Shown: positions 63,560 through 64,000 of the stretch, piece after piece
How positions within the stretch are numbered: position 1 is the first letter of the stretch
Layout of the letters: the number at the start of each line of letters is the position of its first letter
Origin: Heyndrickxia oleronia
GTDB lineage: Bacteria; Bacillota; Bacilli; Bacillales; Bacillaceae_C
Reading direction: 5' to 3'
Length of the DNA: 64,000 nucleotides
NCBI RefSeq assembly: GCF_017809215.1
Contig: NZ_CP065424.1
Location: forward strand, 630,001 to 694,000
The notes under the pieces: generated by a model
Databases searched by the model: none
What the model was told of the DNA's origin: nothing
The model's input: only the letters and a program-made list of their open reading frames with translations
Program-made: the position numbers and the translations under genes

Positions 63560-64000
63560 TTGAAGAAGTATCTGGTGAAGAGATTGCTACAAATTATACC
63601 AGTTTTATTTATTATTACATTTGTCGTATTCGTTTTAGTTTATCTAGCTGGTGACCCGGTTGCTTTAATGTTGCCAGAAGATGCTTCTGAAGCTGATCGA
63701 GAAGCGTTGAGAACAGCACTTGGACTTAATCAACCATTTTTATATCAATATTTTCATTTTATCGGTGATTTAATTCAGGGGAATTTTGGAACATCGTTTC
63801 GCTATCATCAAGAAGCTTTGCCATTAGTATTAGAACGGCTTCCCGCTACTTTTGAGCTAGCAGCTGCTTCTATGTTGATTGCCATAATTATTGCCATCCC
63901 ATTAGGGATTTTTTCAGCACAAAAGAGAAATAGCTTTGTAGATCTATTCATTACAGGGGGCTCTGTTTTAGGAAAGGCAATGCCGAGTTTTTGGCTTGGA
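63560..64000 (+). CDS. dipeptide ABC transporter permease (DppB/OppB-like), 5' part
   Basis: The first 147 codons of a BPD_transp_1 permease, cut by the window end. TTG start after AAAGGAGA. Typical family N-terminus KKYLVKRLLQIIPVLFIITF, the extracellular loop LRTALGLNQPFLYQYF and GNFGTSF, then VLERLPATFELAAASMLIAI. Partner of the binding protein upstream. Confidence 0.9.
   Translation, partial: MKKYLVKRLLQIIPVLFIITFVVFVLVYLAGDPVALMLPEDASEADREALRTALGLNQPFLYQYFHFIGDLIQGNFGTSFRYHQEALPLVLERLPATFELAAASMLIAIIIAIPLGIFSAQKRNSFVDLFITGGSVLGKAMPSFWLG

Noticed and set aside
1..64000. CRISPR arrays, tRNA or rRNA genes
   Set aside because: No regularly spaced direct repeats, cloverleaf-like structures or rRNA segments were noticed by reading.

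Overview
The window looks like a chromosomal segment of a low-GC, Gram-positive, S-layer-bearing Bacillaceae bacterium. The signs are AT-rich DNA, strong AGGAGG-type ribosome binding sites with frequent TTG and GTG starts, lipoprotein signal peptides, an LtaS-type lipoteichoic acid enzyme, a TagF-type glycerophosphotransferase domain, and many SLH (S-layer homology) proteins. The species cannot be named from the sequence alone. No rRNA, tRNA or CRISPR array was seen.

Region 1 (1-10.5 kb): a partial quinone oxidoreductase, a GNAT acetyltransferase, a membrane-anchored FAD oxidoreductase, an LtaS-like enzyme, an SLH-anchored cell-wall amidase, an SLH-anchored subtilisin-like protease, and an intact IS1182-type insertion sequence. 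Region 2 (10.5-34 kb) is the most interesting part. A complete S-layer gene (signal peptide, three SLH domains, long variable region) has a good sigma-A promoter. It is followed by two long, open, same-orientation copies of the variable region that lack promoter, start, signal peptide and SLH domains (cassette A, 15173-18067; cassette B, 30607-33276). Expressed gene and cassettes share blocks of perfect identity at the SLH/variable boundary and end in related hairpin terminators. Between the cassettes lies about 12 kb of accessory DNA with two tyrosine recombinases, a DUF927 ATPase, putative DNA-binding proteins, a DUF960-like protein, several unknown small proteins and, on the other strand, a uracil-DNA glycosylase. 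The simplest reading is an S-layer antigen- or phase-variation locus: one expression site, two archived cassettes, and candidate recombinases in the DNA between them.

Region 3 (34-38.7 kb): two glycosyltransferase genes, one fused to a TagF-like domain, probably for wall or teichoic acid glycopolymers. Region 4 (38.7-48.7 kb): a TetR regulator with an SDR dehydrogenase, a BdhA-like butanediol dehydrogenase, and a LacI-controlled sugar or polyol locus (isomerase/epimerase, ribose-type ABC transporter, Gfo/Idh/MocA dehydrogenase). Three matching palindromic operators show which LacI-locus genes are probably co-regulated. Region 5 (48.8-53.8 kb): an autoregulated XRE operon with small membrane proteins, another SLH surface protein, a frameshifted lipoprotein and a ParB-like protein, with REP-like repeats between them. 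Region 6 (54-64 kb): a GntR/UTRA regulator, a DAO-type FAD amino-acid oxidase, a polyamine-type ABC transporter, a decayed second gntR remnant, an M20 peptidase and the start of a dipeptide ABC transporter. A shared 12-bp palindrome lies before three of these transcription units, suggesting one regulon for uptake and breakdown of a peptide or modified amino acid.
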